Assembly (NCBI GenBank): GCA_022510565.1
Contig: JAFLTE010000004.1
Span: 1-64,000 of the forward strand
Direction: 5' to 3'
Length of the DNA stretch: 64,000 nucleotides
Origin: Lachnospiraceae bacterium
GTDB taxonomy: Bacteria; Bacillota; Clostridia; Lachnospirales; Lachnospiraceae
Part shown: positions 53,052 to 63,142 of the stretch, piece after piece
Layout: each line of letters starts with the position of its first letter
How positions within the stretch are numbered: the first letter of the stretch is position 1
Made by a program: the position numbers and the translations under genes
Notes under the pieces: model-generated
Database searches by the model: none
Told to the model about the DNA's origin: nothing
Seen by the model: only the letters and a program-made list of their open reading frames with translations

Positions 53052-53092
53052 TGATGCAACTTTGATGCAATTTTGATACAGGTTTGATGCAA
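53052..53092. repeat. Four TGATGCAA boxes at 11-bp spacing (copy 1)
   Basis: TGATGCAA at 53052, 53063 and 53085, with the variant TGATACA at 53074, each exactly 11 bp apart. TTGATA of the third box could act as -35. The array is in the gap before the DUF3298-type gene. It is nearly identical to the array at 63012-63052, including the variant third box. The 11-bp period is the pattern of OmpR/PhoB-type response regulator sites. Confidence 0.8.
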
Positions 53093-53171
53093 GCCCATGC
53101 TATGGTGCATTTGTATAAGAAAGGTCATCGGTTAATGACAAATATATCAAATGCAGATAGGATGTGGGTAA

Positions 53172-55079
53172 ATGAAAAAAAGATGGTTGGTTGTCTTGCC
53201 GGCAGTGATTGTATTGCTGGTCGGTGTAGTAAAATGTATCAGTACAATCAGAGAATTACAGAGCGCAGAGCAGGATCTCATGGCGCAATATATTGCCGTC
53301 TCGGAGGAGAACGGTCACTTGCAAAGTCAGCTTGCCGAGGCGGAGAAAAAGATAGCTTCGGCGGGAGAGGATGAACCGGCAGACGATCCTGTCCGGGAAG
53401 AGGATACCAGTTTACCGGGACAGATGCTTCCGGTTGCAGAGTTAGGTCAGATTGATGAAGGTTATGCGGAGCATATTCGTAAAACCATGTCTTCAGACAG
53501 AGATATGAGAGTGGCCTATGTCTATCCGGTGGGCGAGGATTCGGGACGAAGTATGAAGCGTCTTTTCATATGTGACGGATCCTACTATATGGAATGCTAT
53601 CTGGCGGATTATATAACGGGAGAAATCAGCAATCTTAGCGGCAGAATCCCCCGTCTATATATCTCCTATCGGACAGACGAGAGGGATGAGGACGGAAAAC
53701 GAGTAGAAGCATACGAAGTGTGTGAGGTCATGGTGGAGGATTACGACGGAAACGGAGAGCTTGATATTCTGTTGGTGGCATCGCTAAGTACGGAGCACCA
53801 CAATCTGCTGGATCACGCGGGCGGCGTGTTATTGTGGCTGCAAAAGGACGGGGAGTTTGTTCCGATAAACAGTGAATACTGCGGCAATTATACGAGAGGC
53901 AGGGACAGTGAGATTTCTCTGCAGATAGCGGAATTGGAAGAGAAGCTCAGAGAAGAGCAGAATCCTGAGGATTGGAGCATTGACAGAGTAAGCACATGGG
54001 TCAGGGAGGAACTTCTGGCAGGGAGAGCGGAGGAAATAGAGGAGGCGATTGCAAATCCCAAGAGGCAGATTCCCTACAGCGAGTGGAGAGAACCCTTAGA
54101 CCTCCATGTGGAATTGAGGCAAGACAAAGAATACAGGTACAGCGTGCGGATTCCGGAAAATCCCTACGGCCAAGGAAAGATTAACCAATGGCTCAAGAAC
54201 TACTATGAGCGGGAAGAAGAAGAGGAAAAGAAATTCATGGGAATCATCAGAGAAGATGAAGAGACCATGACGTACCAGGAGAGACTTGACGCAAATTTCT
54301 ATTATGCTTCTTGGGTCCAGCCCACACGGGTGGACGATACGGTCGTCAGCCTGATAACTGATGGCTACGCGTATGCCGGTGGTGCTCACGGCACTGAATT
54401 TACACACTCGGTGGTATTCGATACGAGAAGCGGTGAGGTTTTGCAACTGGTGGATGTGGTTGCGAATAAGGAGCGCTTTGTCAGATTCGCAGTGGATTAC
54501 ATAGAGTCAAATTATGGGGATGAATATGTTCCATGGGGAATAGAAAACGTCAAAGATGCGCTCCTACAGGAGGACTGGTGTTTTTCGGATTACGGATTTA
54601 AAGTATTCTGGAACGGCGGCAACGGGCTGGGAACATATAGTTGTGAGATTCCTTATGAGATGCTCTTGGGTTATTTGAAAGAGGAATATTTCCCCATCAG
54701 CCGCGTGACGGAACACGGCCTGTCCTGGTGGGAGTATAATCAGACGGAAGGCAGGATTCTGATGGATGTAAACGCTGACGGAGCGGTGGATACGCTGGTG
54801 CTGTCCGCCATAGAAGGTGAGAGTATTAAATTATCCGTCAACGAAACCGTGTCTGAGCTTTACCCGCAGTTTGAGGGGAAACCTCTATACGAGCAGAAGC
54901 CCCGGATTCGGTCGGTCATGTTGGAGCGTGAAGAGGACGGTACGAGCAGGATGAATCTGAAGGTGTGGGTTTGGTCGGAGGAAGAAGAACGGACCCAAAC
55001 ACGCATATATGTGTATCTGTTTGACGGAGAAAATGTTATACTTGAGACAGATTATGAAGTGGAAGAGCAGGATGAGTGA
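53172..55079 (+). CDS. Membrane-anchored envelope protein with DUF4163/DUF3298-like domain
   Basis: A 635-residue protein with one N-terminal membrane helix (about 5-24), then a coiled coil (about 27-66) and an acidic linker. A middle beta-rich domain follows, and then a segment resembling the DUF4163/DUF3298 pair seen in RsiV and PdaC (SLITDGYAYAGGAHG, VVFDTRSGEVLQL). The last ~110 residues hold a DVNADGAVDTLVL Ca-binding-like loop, and DYDGNGELDILLV near residue 200 is similar. Likely outside the membrane, sensing or binding wall components. The four-box array lies upstream. Role unknown. Confidence 0.75.
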   Translation: MKKRWLVVLPAVIVLLVGVVKCISTIRELQSAEQDLMAQYIAVSEENGHLQSQLAEAEKKIASAGEDEPADDPVREEDTSLPGQMLPVAELGQIDEGYAEHIRKTMSSDRDMRVAYVYPVGEDSGRSMKRLFICDGSYYMECYLADYITGEISNLSGRIPRLYISYRTDERDEDGKRVEAYEVCEVMVEDYDGNGELDILLVASLSTEHHNLLDHAGGVLLWLQKDGEFVPINSEYCGNYTRGRDSEISLQIAELEEKLREEQNPEDWSIDRVSTWVREELLAGRAEEIEEAIANPKRQIPYSEWREPLDLHVELRQDKEYRYSVRIPENPYGQGKINQWLKNYYEREEEEEKKFMGIIREDEETMTYQERLDANFYYASWVQPTRVDDTVVSLITDGYAYAGGAHGTEFTHSVVFDTRSGEVLQLVDVVANKERFVRFAVDYIESNYGDEYVPWGIENVKDALLQEDWCFSDYGFKVFWNGGNGLGTYSCEIPYEMLLGYLKEEYFPISRVTEHGLSWWEYNQTEGRILMDVNADGAVDTLVLSAIEGESIKLSVNETVSELYPQFEGKPLYEQKPRIRSVMLEREEDGTSRMNLKVWVWSEEEERTQTRIYVYLFDGENVILETDYEVEEQDE

Positions 55080-55114
55080 GAGCGGCATGCAGAAGCGGAA
55101 AGGAAGACACAACT

Positions 55115-55756
55115 ATGTATAAAACAATTCTCTTTGACTTGGATGGTACATTGACAGACCCCGGACTTGGAATTACCAATTCCATCATGTATGCTTTAGA
55201 GAAATTTGACATTAAAGTGGAGGACAGAACATCTCTGTATAAATTTATCGGACCGCCGCTTCAGGAGTCGTTCAAGAAGTATTATGATTTTTCTGATGAA
55301 GACATTACCCGTGCCGTGGCATATTACAGGGAATATTACAGCGATAAGGGAATATACGAGAACGTGCTGTATGACGGTATGGCGGAGTTGTTGGAACAGA
55401 TTAAGAACTCAGGGAGAAATGTGGTTCTCGCCACTTCCAAACCGGAAGAGTTTGCTGCGGAGATTTTGCGGTATTTTGATATAGCCAAGCACTTTGATTT
55501 TCTGGCGGGTGCTACCATGGACGGCACAAGAAACAATAAAGCCGACATTATTGCCTATGCGATTGAGTCCTATCATATCACGGATTTATCGTCCGCGGTG
55601 ATGGTCGGTGACAGGGAGTATGATATCCTTGGCGCCAATGCGGCAGGGCTTGACTCCATCGGGGTTCTGTACGGTTACGGAAGCCTGGAGGAACTGCATA
55701 ATGCCGGGGCGACACATATTGCGGAGCGCGTCACGGATATTATGAGTTTTTTATAA
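55115..55756 (+). CDS. HAD-superfamily phosphatase (phosphoglycolate phosphatase-like)
   Basis: A 213-residue HAD hydrolase of subfamily I with a helical cap. Motif I LFDLDGTLTD has the nucleophile Asp, motif II is VLATSKPEE, and motif IV VMVGDREYDILGA holds the metal Asp residues. The start at 55115 has AAAGGAAG upstream; a longer in-frame start would enter the previous gene. The natural substrate is uncertain; a small sugar phosphate, phosphoglycolate or nucleotide is usual for the group. Confidence 0.9.
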   Translation: MYKTILFDLDGTLTDPGLGITNSIMYALEKFDIKVEDRTSLYKFIGPPLQESFKKYYDFSDEDITRAVAYYREYYSDKGIYENVLYDGMAELLEQIKNSGRNVVLATSKPEEFAAEILRYFDIAKHFDFLAGATMDGTRNNKADIIAYAIESYHITDLSSAVMVGDREYDILGANAAGLDSIGVLYGYGSLEELHNAGATHIAERVTDIMSFL

Positions 55757-55778
55757 CAATATTAATGCGTGCAATTCT

Positions 55779-56201
55779 TTATGGGACAATCTCATAAAAA
55801 CGAATCACAAGTCCGTTCTCATCCATATGGCCTTCGCCTCTGAACTGATTTGCATGCAGGTAAGAGGCAAGAACTTTACTGTCTGTCATAAAGGTGGGAA
55901 CGGTCTTAAAAGGAGCGGAATCATACCCTTCCGTAAACCATCCGTTATTCTCCACATAGATACGGCAATCGTTCCCTTCATAGTCCTGCCCGATCAGCAT
56001 ATACCTCGCCGACATATGGCGTACGCGATTCTGGTTGGTGACCTGTGTATCCACGCCACCCGGCGCAATAACACCATGAAATAATTCGCCCTTTACGGTT
56101 CCGCCAAAAGGTATCATCGTTATATGCCCGATTGTACTGTCCAACTCAACAATATGTTCTCCGTCGATTTCTACAAAAACTTCCATAATCAGTTTATCCA
56201 T
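55779..56201 (-). CDS. DUF3237-family protein
   Basis: A 140-residue beta-barrel-like protein of the DUF3237 family: GGTVKGELFHGVIAPGGVDTQ, RYMLIGQDYEGNDCRIYVENNG and a C-terminal LVIRFYEIV. Function of the family is unknown. The open frame continues 134 codons upstream on the minus strand, but that part overlaps the ArsR-type gene and is not protein-like; GAGGAGG and the ATG at 56201 give the start. It is divergent from the ArsR-type regulator and is probably its target. Confidence 0.85.
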   Translation of the reverse strand: MDKLIMEVFVEIDGEHIVELDSTIGHITMIPFGGTVKGELFHGVIAPGGVDTQVTNQNRVRHMSARYMLIGQDYEGNDCRIYVENNGWFTEGYDSAPFKTVPTFMTDSKVLASYLHANQFRGEGHMDENGLVIRFYEIVP

Positions 56202-56312
56202 CTTGTATAGTTTCCTCCTCAGCCGTGGCAGCATTTCATGGTTATCTGTGTCATGGCAGCTAATACCGCATCGTTTTTGATTATAGTATACCATCTGTTT
56301 TTGTAAAATGGG

Positions 56313-56340
56313 TTGACTATTTATCCTAAAATGATATAAT
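56313..56340 (+). promoter_or_regulatory. Predicted promoter of the ArsR-type regulator gene
   Basis: TTGACT (56313-56318), 16-bp spacer, TATAAT (56335-56340). The leader to 56401 is about 53 nt. Confidence 0.65.
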
Positions 56341-56400
56341 GAAAAACGAATTATTTTAAACACATCTAAACTATTAAAATACATTAGGAGACAGAGACAT

Positions 56401-57324
56401 ATGCTGCATCTTAAATCTTTAGATGAAGGGCTTGATATCTTCAAAGCATTGGGTTCTGAGGTTCGTATAGAAATCATTAAAATTCTTTTAGAAAACAACG
56501 GAATGAATATGAATGAGCTTGCCGGGAGGTTGAATATTACAAACGGTGCGCTGACCAGCCATATCAAGAAATTGGAAGACTGCGGATTAGTAATGATTAC
56601 CAATGAGTCGGCGGGGCACGGTAATCAGAAGAAATGCTCGGTTCGTCTCGATAAAATACTGATAGAAGTAAACCCGCAGGAAGATATCCGAAACATCTAT
56701 CAAACGGATTTAAAAATAGGGCATTACTCCGACTATAAAATATATCCCACCTGTGGACTTGCTTCAGATACTGCAATTATTGGAGAAGTTGACGATGCCC
56801 GTTATTTTTCCCATCCGGACAGATATAATGCGGATATCCTTTGGTTTACAAAAGGTTACGTAGAATATGTAATTCCGAACTTTATCCCTTTTGGACAGAA
56901 AATTGACCAGATTACACTGTCTATGGAAATCAGTTCTGAGGCACCGGGGGTAAACGATGTGTGGCCGTCGGACATTTCTTTTTTTATCAACGACAAGAAG
57001 ATAGCAGTGTGGACCAGTCCCGGTGACTTCGGCAATATGAAAGGGATTTTTACGCCGGACTGGTGGTATCCTAATTGGAATCAATACGGCCTGTTAAAAA
57101 TTCTCGTGATTAACAAAACGGGTACGTTCATCGACGGTTTGCAGGTGTCGGATGTATCCATATCCGATTTTGATTTCGATTACCGCAGCAGCATTAAGCT
57201 GAAATTGGCAGTGGAAGATACCGCACAGCATATTGGCGGATTGACTATTTTCGGTAAATCTTTCGGTAATTATAATCAGGATATCTCCGTGAGTATCAAC
57301 TATAGTCCTATTGCGGAACTGTAG
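56401..57324 (+). CDS. ArsR-type HTH regulator with large C-terminal beta domain
   Basis: A 307-residue regulator. Residues about 8-90 form a winged helix of the ArsR type (IFKALGSEVRIEIIKILLE, ELAGRLNITNGALTSHIKKLE). No metal-binding Cys motif is seen there. Residues about 95-305 are a beta-rich domain (HPDRYNADILWFTKGYVEY, WTSPGDFGNMKG, WWYPNWNQYG) with many aromatic residues, which I read as a ligand-binding, maybe sugar-binding, sandwich. It is divergent from DUF3237, so it may control that gene by a small-molecule signal. Confidence 0.82.
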   Translation: MLHLKSLDEGLDIFKALGSEVRIEIIKILLENNGMNMNELAGRLNITNGALTSHIKKLEDCGLVMITNESAGHGNQKKCSVRLDKILIEVNPQEDIRNIYQTDLKIGHYSDYKIYPTCGLASDTAIIGEVDDARYFSHPDRYNADILWFTKGYVEYVIPNFIPFGQKIDQITLSMEISSEAPGVNDVWPSDISFFINDKKIAVWTSPGDFGNMKGIFTPDWWYPNWNQYGLLKILVINKTGTFIDGLQVSDVSISDFDFDYRSSIKLKLAVEDTAQHIGGLTIFGKSFGNYNQDISVSINYSPIAEL

Positions 57325-57390
57325 GGAAATGCAAAATTCCGCGTCACCACCGGAAGAAAATGTTAGAAAAGGTATACTTGGTCTATTGTT

Positions 57391-57678
57391 ATGGAACAGG
57401 AAAAGCGACCCAGACGCATATGCAGAAAATGTCTGACCGCAGACATGGATGAAAAAAAGTATTTTGATAATCTGTATGCATATATCGACAACCTGGATGA
57501 GGAGTTAAAAGTAGATCGGCCGCTTTATGAAAAGAGGCTGGCTGTTTGCAAGGAATGTGATTTATTAGCGGATGCCATGTGCAGGGCGTGCGGCTGCTAT
57601 GTGGAGCTGCGTGCTGTCATGTGGAAGAATGCATGTCCTTATGAGAAATGGAAAGCTGAAAAACACAGCGTGTCTTGA
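57391..57678 (+). CDS. Small zinc-ribbon-like protein (DUF6171-like)
   Basis: A 95-residue protein with two Cys clusters: ICRKCL at the N-terminus, and CKECD, CRACGC and NACP in the second half, likely binding one or two zinc ions. This fits the DUF6171 family as I remember it from Lachnospiraceae. Function unknown. The ATG lacks a clear Shine-Dalgarno and a TATACT lies only 13-18 nt before it, so the mRNA may be nearly leaderless. The stop codon is inside the terminator loop. Confidence 0.75.
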   Translation: MEQEKRPRRICRKCLTADMDEKKYFDNLYAYIDNLDEELKVDRPLYEKRLAVCKECDLLADAMCRACGCYVELRAVMWKNACPYEKWKAEKHSVS

Positions 57679-57694
57679 CAGGCTGTGTTTTTTT
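57661..57694 (+). terminator. Rho-independent terminator before glpK
   Basis: AAACACAGC (57661-57669) and GCTGTGTTT (57682-57690) form a 9-bp stem followed by TTTT. It overlaps the end of the preceding gene. Confidence 0.85.
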
Positions 57695-57704
57695 AAAATA
57701 AAAT
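57675..57704 (+). promoter_or_regulatory. Possible glpK operon promoter overlapping the terminator
   Basis: TTGACA at 57675-57680 (in the terminator loop), 18-bp spacer, TAAAAT at 57699-57704. The leader to the ATG at 57742 is about 31 nt, and AAAAAGGGGG lies at a suitable distance. Confidence 0.4.
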
Positions 57705-57708
57705 CTAA

Positions 57709-59238
<1,530 letters not shown>

Positions 59239-59259
59239 TTGGAAGGAGATTCTGCCATC

Positions 59260-60696
59260 ATGTATGACGTGATTATTATCGGTGCGGGAGTATCCGGTGC
59301 TGCTACTGCCCGTGAACTGTCCCGCTACCGGGCAAGCATATGTGTTCTGGAAAAAGAAGAGGATGTCTGCTGCGGCACTTCCAAGGCGAACAGCGCAATT
59401 GTACATGCCGGGTATGACGCTGCCATAGGGTCATTGAAAGCGAAGCTGAATGTTCGAGGAAATGAGATGATGGGCAGGCTTTCAGAAGAACTGGATTTTC
59501 CGTTTGAGAGAAGAGGGTCTCTTGTCCTATGCCTGAGTGAAGACGACATGCCTAATTTGCAGGAGCTCTATGACAGAGGTGTGGCAAACGGTGTGAAGGA
59601 TATGCGTATCCTGTCACGTGATGAAGTGCTACGGATGGAGCCGAATATTACGGATGATGTTTATGCTGCTTTGTACGCACCCACGGCAGGGATTGTTTGT
59701 CCTTTCGGGTTAAATATTGCACTGGCTGAAAATGCATATGTGAACGGTGTGGAGTTTAAGTTTGACACGGAAGTAAAAGAGATTAAAAAGCTGGATGAAA
59801 GCTATGAACTGGATACGAGCCAGGGAAAATTTAGGGCGAAGTATGTAGTGAATGCTGCCGGAGTCTATGCGGATCGATTTCATAATATGGTGAGTGCAGA
59901 GAAGATTCACATCACCGCCAGACGCGGGGATTACTGTCTTATGGATAAGGAAGCTGGAACTCATGTGGGCAGAACAATCTTTGCGCTTCCGGGGAAACTT
60001 GGCAAGGGTGTTTTGGTTACGCCGACAATTCACGGAAATTTACTGGTCGGGCCGACAGCCGTCGATGTGGAAGATAAAGAGGCGATTAATACAACTGCGG
60101 AGGGATTAGCCCTGTTGTTGGCGAAAGCAGGAATGAATGTAAAGAATATTCCGACGCGGCTGGTTATCACTTCCTTTGCAGGTCTGCGCGCACATGAGAA
60201 CGGCGATGATTTTATCATAGGAGAAGTGAAAGACGCGAAAGGATTCATAGACTGTGCGGGTATTGAGTCTCCGGGAATCGCAAGCAGTCCGGCGATTGGT
60301 GAAATGATAGCGGAGCTGCTGCGTGATAAGATGGATTTAATAGAGAAAGAGGACTTCGTCTCAACAAGACAGGGAATCAAGGATCCAAGCACGCTAAGCA
60401 TGGAGGAGAGGAATGCGTTAATCAAAGAGAATCCTGCTTATGGCAATATTATCTGCCGATGTGAGATGGTTACGGAAGGAGAGATTATTGACGCAATCAA
60501 GCGTCCTCTCGGAGCGAAATCCTTAGACGGTGTAAAACGCCGGACGAGAGCCGGGATGGGACGATGCCAATCCGGTTTCTGTGCACCCAGAACAATGGAG
60601 ATTTTGGCACGGGAATGCGGTATGAGTATGTTTGATATCACAAAAGCCGGCGGAAAATCACAGATTGTTGTCGGTACAAACAAGGATACGATATAA
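59260..60696 (+). CDS. glpA: FAD-dependent glycerol-3-phosphate dehydrogenase (GlpA-like)
   Basis: A 478-residue flavoprotein: N-terminal dinucleotide-binding VIIIGAGVSGAATARELS, substrate domain with GTSKANSAIVHAGYD, and FAGLRAHENGDDFIIGE. The C-terminus is a BFD-like [2Fe-2S] domain, with IICRCEMVTEGEI and GRCQSGFCAP giving the four Cys. It oxidises glycerol 3-phosphate to DHAP, probably passing electrons through the next two proteins. An in-frame TTG at 59239 is less likely because GGAAGGAG sits 10 nt before the ATG at 59260. Confidence 0.9.
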   Translation: MYDVIIIGAGVSGAATARELSRYRASICVLEKEEDVCCGTSKANSAIVHAGYDAAIGSLKAKLNVRGNEMMGRLSEELDFPFERRGSLVLCLSEDDMPNLQELYDRGVANGVKDMRILSRDEVLRMEPNITDDVYAALYAPTAGIVCPFGLNIALAENAYVNGVEFKFDTEVKEIKKLDESYELDTSQGKFRAKYVVNAAGVYADRFHNMVSAEKIHITARRGDYCLMDKEAGTHVGRTIFALPGKLGKGVLVTPTIHGNLLVGPTAVDVEDKEAINTTAEGLALLLAKAGMNVKNIPTRLVITSFAGLRAHENGDDFIIGEVKDAKGFIDCAGIESPGIASSPAIGEMIAELLRDKMDLIEKEDFVSTRQGIKDPSTLSMEERNALIKENPAYGNIICRCEMVTEGEIIDAIKRPLGAKSLDGVKRRTRAGMGRCQSGFCAPRTMEILARECGMSMFDITKAGGKSQIVVGTNKDTI

Positions 60697-60710
60697 GGAG
60701 AGATGGCGAG

Positions 60711-61979
60711 ATGAGAGACTATGATATTGTGATTATCGGCGGAGGGCCTGCCGGGCTTGCCGCAGCCGTTTCTGCAAAACAAAACGGAGTAGACAGTATC
60801 CTGATTCTGGAGAGGGATAATGAGCTGGGCGGCATATTGAACCAGTGTATTCACAACGGGTTCGGACTGCACACATTCAAGGAGGAATTGACGGGTCCGG
60901 AGTATGCGGACCGTTTTATACAACAGGTAAATCAACTGCAGATTGAATATAAGTTAAACACCATGGTTACGGACATTGATTCCTCGAAAAAAGTGACGGC
61001 GATGAACAGGGATGAGGGCATGTTCGAGATTCAGGCAAAAGCGGTGATTTTGGCAATGGGATGCCGTGAACGGGCAAGAGGTGCCCTCAATATACCGGGA
61101 TATCGTCCGGCGGGTATTTTTTCTGCCGGTACAGCACAAAGGCTTGTTAACATGGAGGGCTATATGCCGGGCAGAGAAGTCGTCATTCTCGGCTCCGGTG
61201 ATATCGGATTGATTATGGCAAGACGAATGACTCTGGAAGGCGCCAAGGTCAAGGTCGTAGCGGAACTTATGCCCTATTCCGGTGGACTGAAAAGAAATAT
61301 CGTACAGTGTTTGGATGATTACGGTATACCCTTGAAACTGAGTCATACGGTGATAGATATTAAGGGCAAAGAGCGTGTAGAGGGAGTCACACTGGCAGAA
61401 GTTGATGAGAAGGGTTCACCGATTGCAGGGACGGAAGAGTTTTATCCATGTGATACACTTCTTCTTTCCGTCGGGTTGATACCGGAAAATGAACTTTCAC
61501 GAGGCATGGGTGTGGAAATGAATCCGGTCACGTCAGGTCCGAAAGTGAACGAAAGTCTTGAGACGAATATGGACGGTGTGTTTGCTTGCGGAAATGTACT
61601 TCACGTTCATGATCTGGTTGATTATGTGTCCGAGGAAGCGGCAGCAGCCGGAAGGAATGCGGCGGCTTATGTGAGTGCGTGCGGTGCAGGAAACGAAGAA
61701 GGACAGGAAATCGCATTGAAACCGGTTTCGGGTGTCAGGTATACGGTTCCGTCTACGATTCACCCTGCACATATGAGTGACGAACTGACGGTTCGTTTCC
61801 GGGTTGACGGCGTGTATCGGAACTGTTATGTCAGCGCTTATTTTGACGATGAGCGAGTGATTTATAGGAAACGTCAGATTGTTGCGCCGGGCGAGATGGA
61901 AGAAGTAAAACTGACTAAAGAACAGCTCCTTCGGTATCCTGATTTGAAAACGATTACGTTTATGATTGAGGAGGCATAG
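60711..61979 (+). CDS. FAD/NAD(P)-dependent oxidoreductase of the glycerol operon
   Basis: A 422-residue pyridine nucleotide-disulfide-type oxidoreductase. FAD site VIIGGGPAGLAAAVSA, then GGILNQCIHNGFG, CRERARGALNIPG, the second nucleotide site VVILGSGDIGLIMARR, and the C-terminal NMDGVFACGNVLHVHD. It has no redox CxxC near the FAD site. In Firmicutes a protein of this type lies between glpA and DUF1667 and probably transfers electrons from GlpA to NAD(P). Gap of 14 bp to glpA. Confidence 0.9.
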   Translation: MRDYDIVIIGGGPAGLAAAVSAKQNGVDSILILERDNELGGILNQCIHNGFGLHTFKEELTGPEYADRFIQQVNQLQIEYKLNTMVTDIDSSKKVTAMNRDEGMFEIQAKAVILAMGCRERARGALNIPGYRPAGIFSAGTAQRLVNMEGYMPGREVVILGSGDIGLIMARRMTLEGAKVKVVAELMPYSGGLKRNIVQCLDDYGIPLKLSHTVIDIKGKERVEGVTLAEVDEKGSPIAGTEEFYPCDTLLLSVGLIPENELSRGMGVEMNPVTSGPKVNESLETNMDGVFACGNVLHVHDLVDYVSEEAAAAGRNAAAYVSACGAGNEEGQEIALKPVSGVRYTVPSTIHPAHMSDELTVRFRVDGVYRNCYVSAYFDDERVIYRKRQIVAPGEMEEVKLTKEQLLRYPDLKTITFMIEEA

Positions 61980-61981
61980 TC

Positions 61982-62356
61982 ATGGAAAGGAAATATTTGA
62001 CCTGTATCAACTGTCCGATGGGCTGTGCACTGACTGTCGAGATGGAAGGAGACGAGGTTGTCAATGTAGGTGGAAACACATGTAACCGCGGAGATACTTA
62101 CGCGAGAAAAGAGATGACTAACCCTACCAGAATTGTAACTTCCACGGTGAGAGTAGTTGGCGGAAAGTCGGATATGGTATCGGTGAAGACGAAAGAAGAC
62201 ATTCCGAAAGGGAAAATTTTTGAGTGTATTGAGAAACTAAAAAATGTGCAGATTCAGGCACCAATCCATATCGGGGATGTGATTTTGGCAAACGTAGCAG
62301 GTACCGGGATTGATGTCGTTGCTACTAAGAATATTGCCGGGATGAATGAGGCATAA
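61982..62356 (+). CDS. DUF1667 Cys-rich protein of the glycerol operon
   Basis: A 124-residue small protein with TCINCPMGCAL at residues 7-17 and a further Cys in NTCNRGDTYA, a pattern suited to an Fe-S cluster or zinc. DUF1667 proteins are commonly third in this glycerol 3-phosphate dehydrogenase cluster and may act as the electron-carrying subunit. GAGGAGG precedes the ATG by 8 nt and the gap to the oxidoreductase is 2 bp, so translation is coupled. Confidence 0.9.
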   Translation: MERKYLTCINCPMGCALTVEMEGDEVVNVGGNTCNRGDTYARKEMTNPTRIVTSTVRVVGGKSDMVSVKTKEDIPKGKIFECIEKLKNVQIQAPIHIGDVILANVAGTGIDVVATKNIAGMNEA

Positions 62357-62359
62357 AAT

Positions 62360-63007
62360 ATGTCAGAGCAGGAATACTTTAAAAGTGCATTGTCCGATTT
62401 TACTTATGAAGCTGCCAGTGGCGGAGCGATTCGCCATCTGGCAGATTTAGGATATACGGTAAGACAGATCACGGAGCAACTTACTTACCCGACGCCCTAT
62501 GAAAGAGTGCGCAGGACTGTCTGGCAGCATTTGATTGATACGGGAGTGATACTTACACGGGAGCCCGAAAAGGGAGGAGTGCAAGGCAAAGCGGCATATA
62601 CGGTAGAACACGGCAAATATGGGAAGGCCAGTTTCAGATTGGAGACAGCTGCCACTTCCGCTTCAGAGCCGATACATTGGAAAGAACGGTATTACAGCGA
62701 AGAAAAGTGCGGCAGCCTGGCGGCTTATCTGGCAAATAAATGCAGTGTGAACGGGGATGACGATTCCTACATTTCCTGCGATTTTGGAATACGCGGCGTA
62801 AGAGATTCGTCCGAATACGCATCGGCTATGCAGATATTGAATGAGCGTCAGCGGGAGTATATCGAAGGGCTTCTGTGGGAAAATAAGGTGTGCTACCACA
62901 GGCTTAATCAGCGTATGCGGGAGATCATTGTCAAACTGTACGCAAACGGATACTGTCACGGATATTGCTATTTCGTAAAGCAGGAGGAGAAAGTGAAGCT
63001 TGGCTGA
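62360..63007 (+). CDS. Uncharacterised protein at the end of the glycerol operon
   Basis: A 215-residue soluble protein I do not recognise. The start is near the stop of DUF1667 (3-bp gap), with GAGG 8 nt upstream, so it is in the same operon. Residues about 27-65 (LGYTVRQITEQLTYPTPYERVRR) suggest a helix-turn-helix-like fold; the rest is mixed with a Cys/His-containing C-terminal part (KLYANGYCHGYCYF). It might be a regulator, but no evidence shows this. Confidence 0.7.
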   Translation: MSEQEYFKSALSDFTYEAASGGAIRHLADLGYTVRQITEQLTYPTPYERVRRTVWQHLIDTGVILTREPEKGGVQGKAAYTVEHGKYGKASFRLETAATSASEPIHWKERYYSEEKCGSLAAYLANKCSVNGDDDSYISCDFGIRGVRDSSEYASAMQILNERQREYIEGLLWENKVCYHRLNQRMREIIVKLYANGYCHGYCYFVKQEEKVKLG

Positions 63008-63011
63008 AATA

Positions 63012-63052
63012 TGATGCAACTATGATGCATTTTTGATACAACTTTGATGCAA
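63012..63052. repeat. Four TGATGCAA boxes at 11-bp spacing (copy 2)
   Basis: TGATGCAA at 63012, TGATGCAT at 63023, TGATACA at 63034, TGATGCAA at 63045. Spacing is exactly 11 bp, as in copy 1. A TATGAT lies at 63061-63066 and the deacetylase gene starts about 90 bp downstream. Confidence 0.8.
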
Positions 63053-63142
63053 GCGTATTTTATGATATGCGTATAGGGCAGAGGAAAATGCATATGCACA
63101 CAGATTCCGAGTTTACTCGGGAAGAGACGGGAGAGTTGTAAC

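Noticed and set aside
53052-53092. CRISPR or other repeat array
   Set aside because: Units are 8 bp at 11-bp period without spacers of CRISPR length; a regulator site fits better.
56202-56603. Extension of the DUF3237 frame upstream to 56603
   Set aside because: It overlaps the ArsR-type gene, is not protein-like, and the GAGGAGG site fits the ATG at 56201.
57313-57342. GCGGAA/TTCCGC hairpin as terminator of the ArsR-type gene
   Set aside because: Only 6 bp with an 18-nt loop and no T-run; too weak to call.
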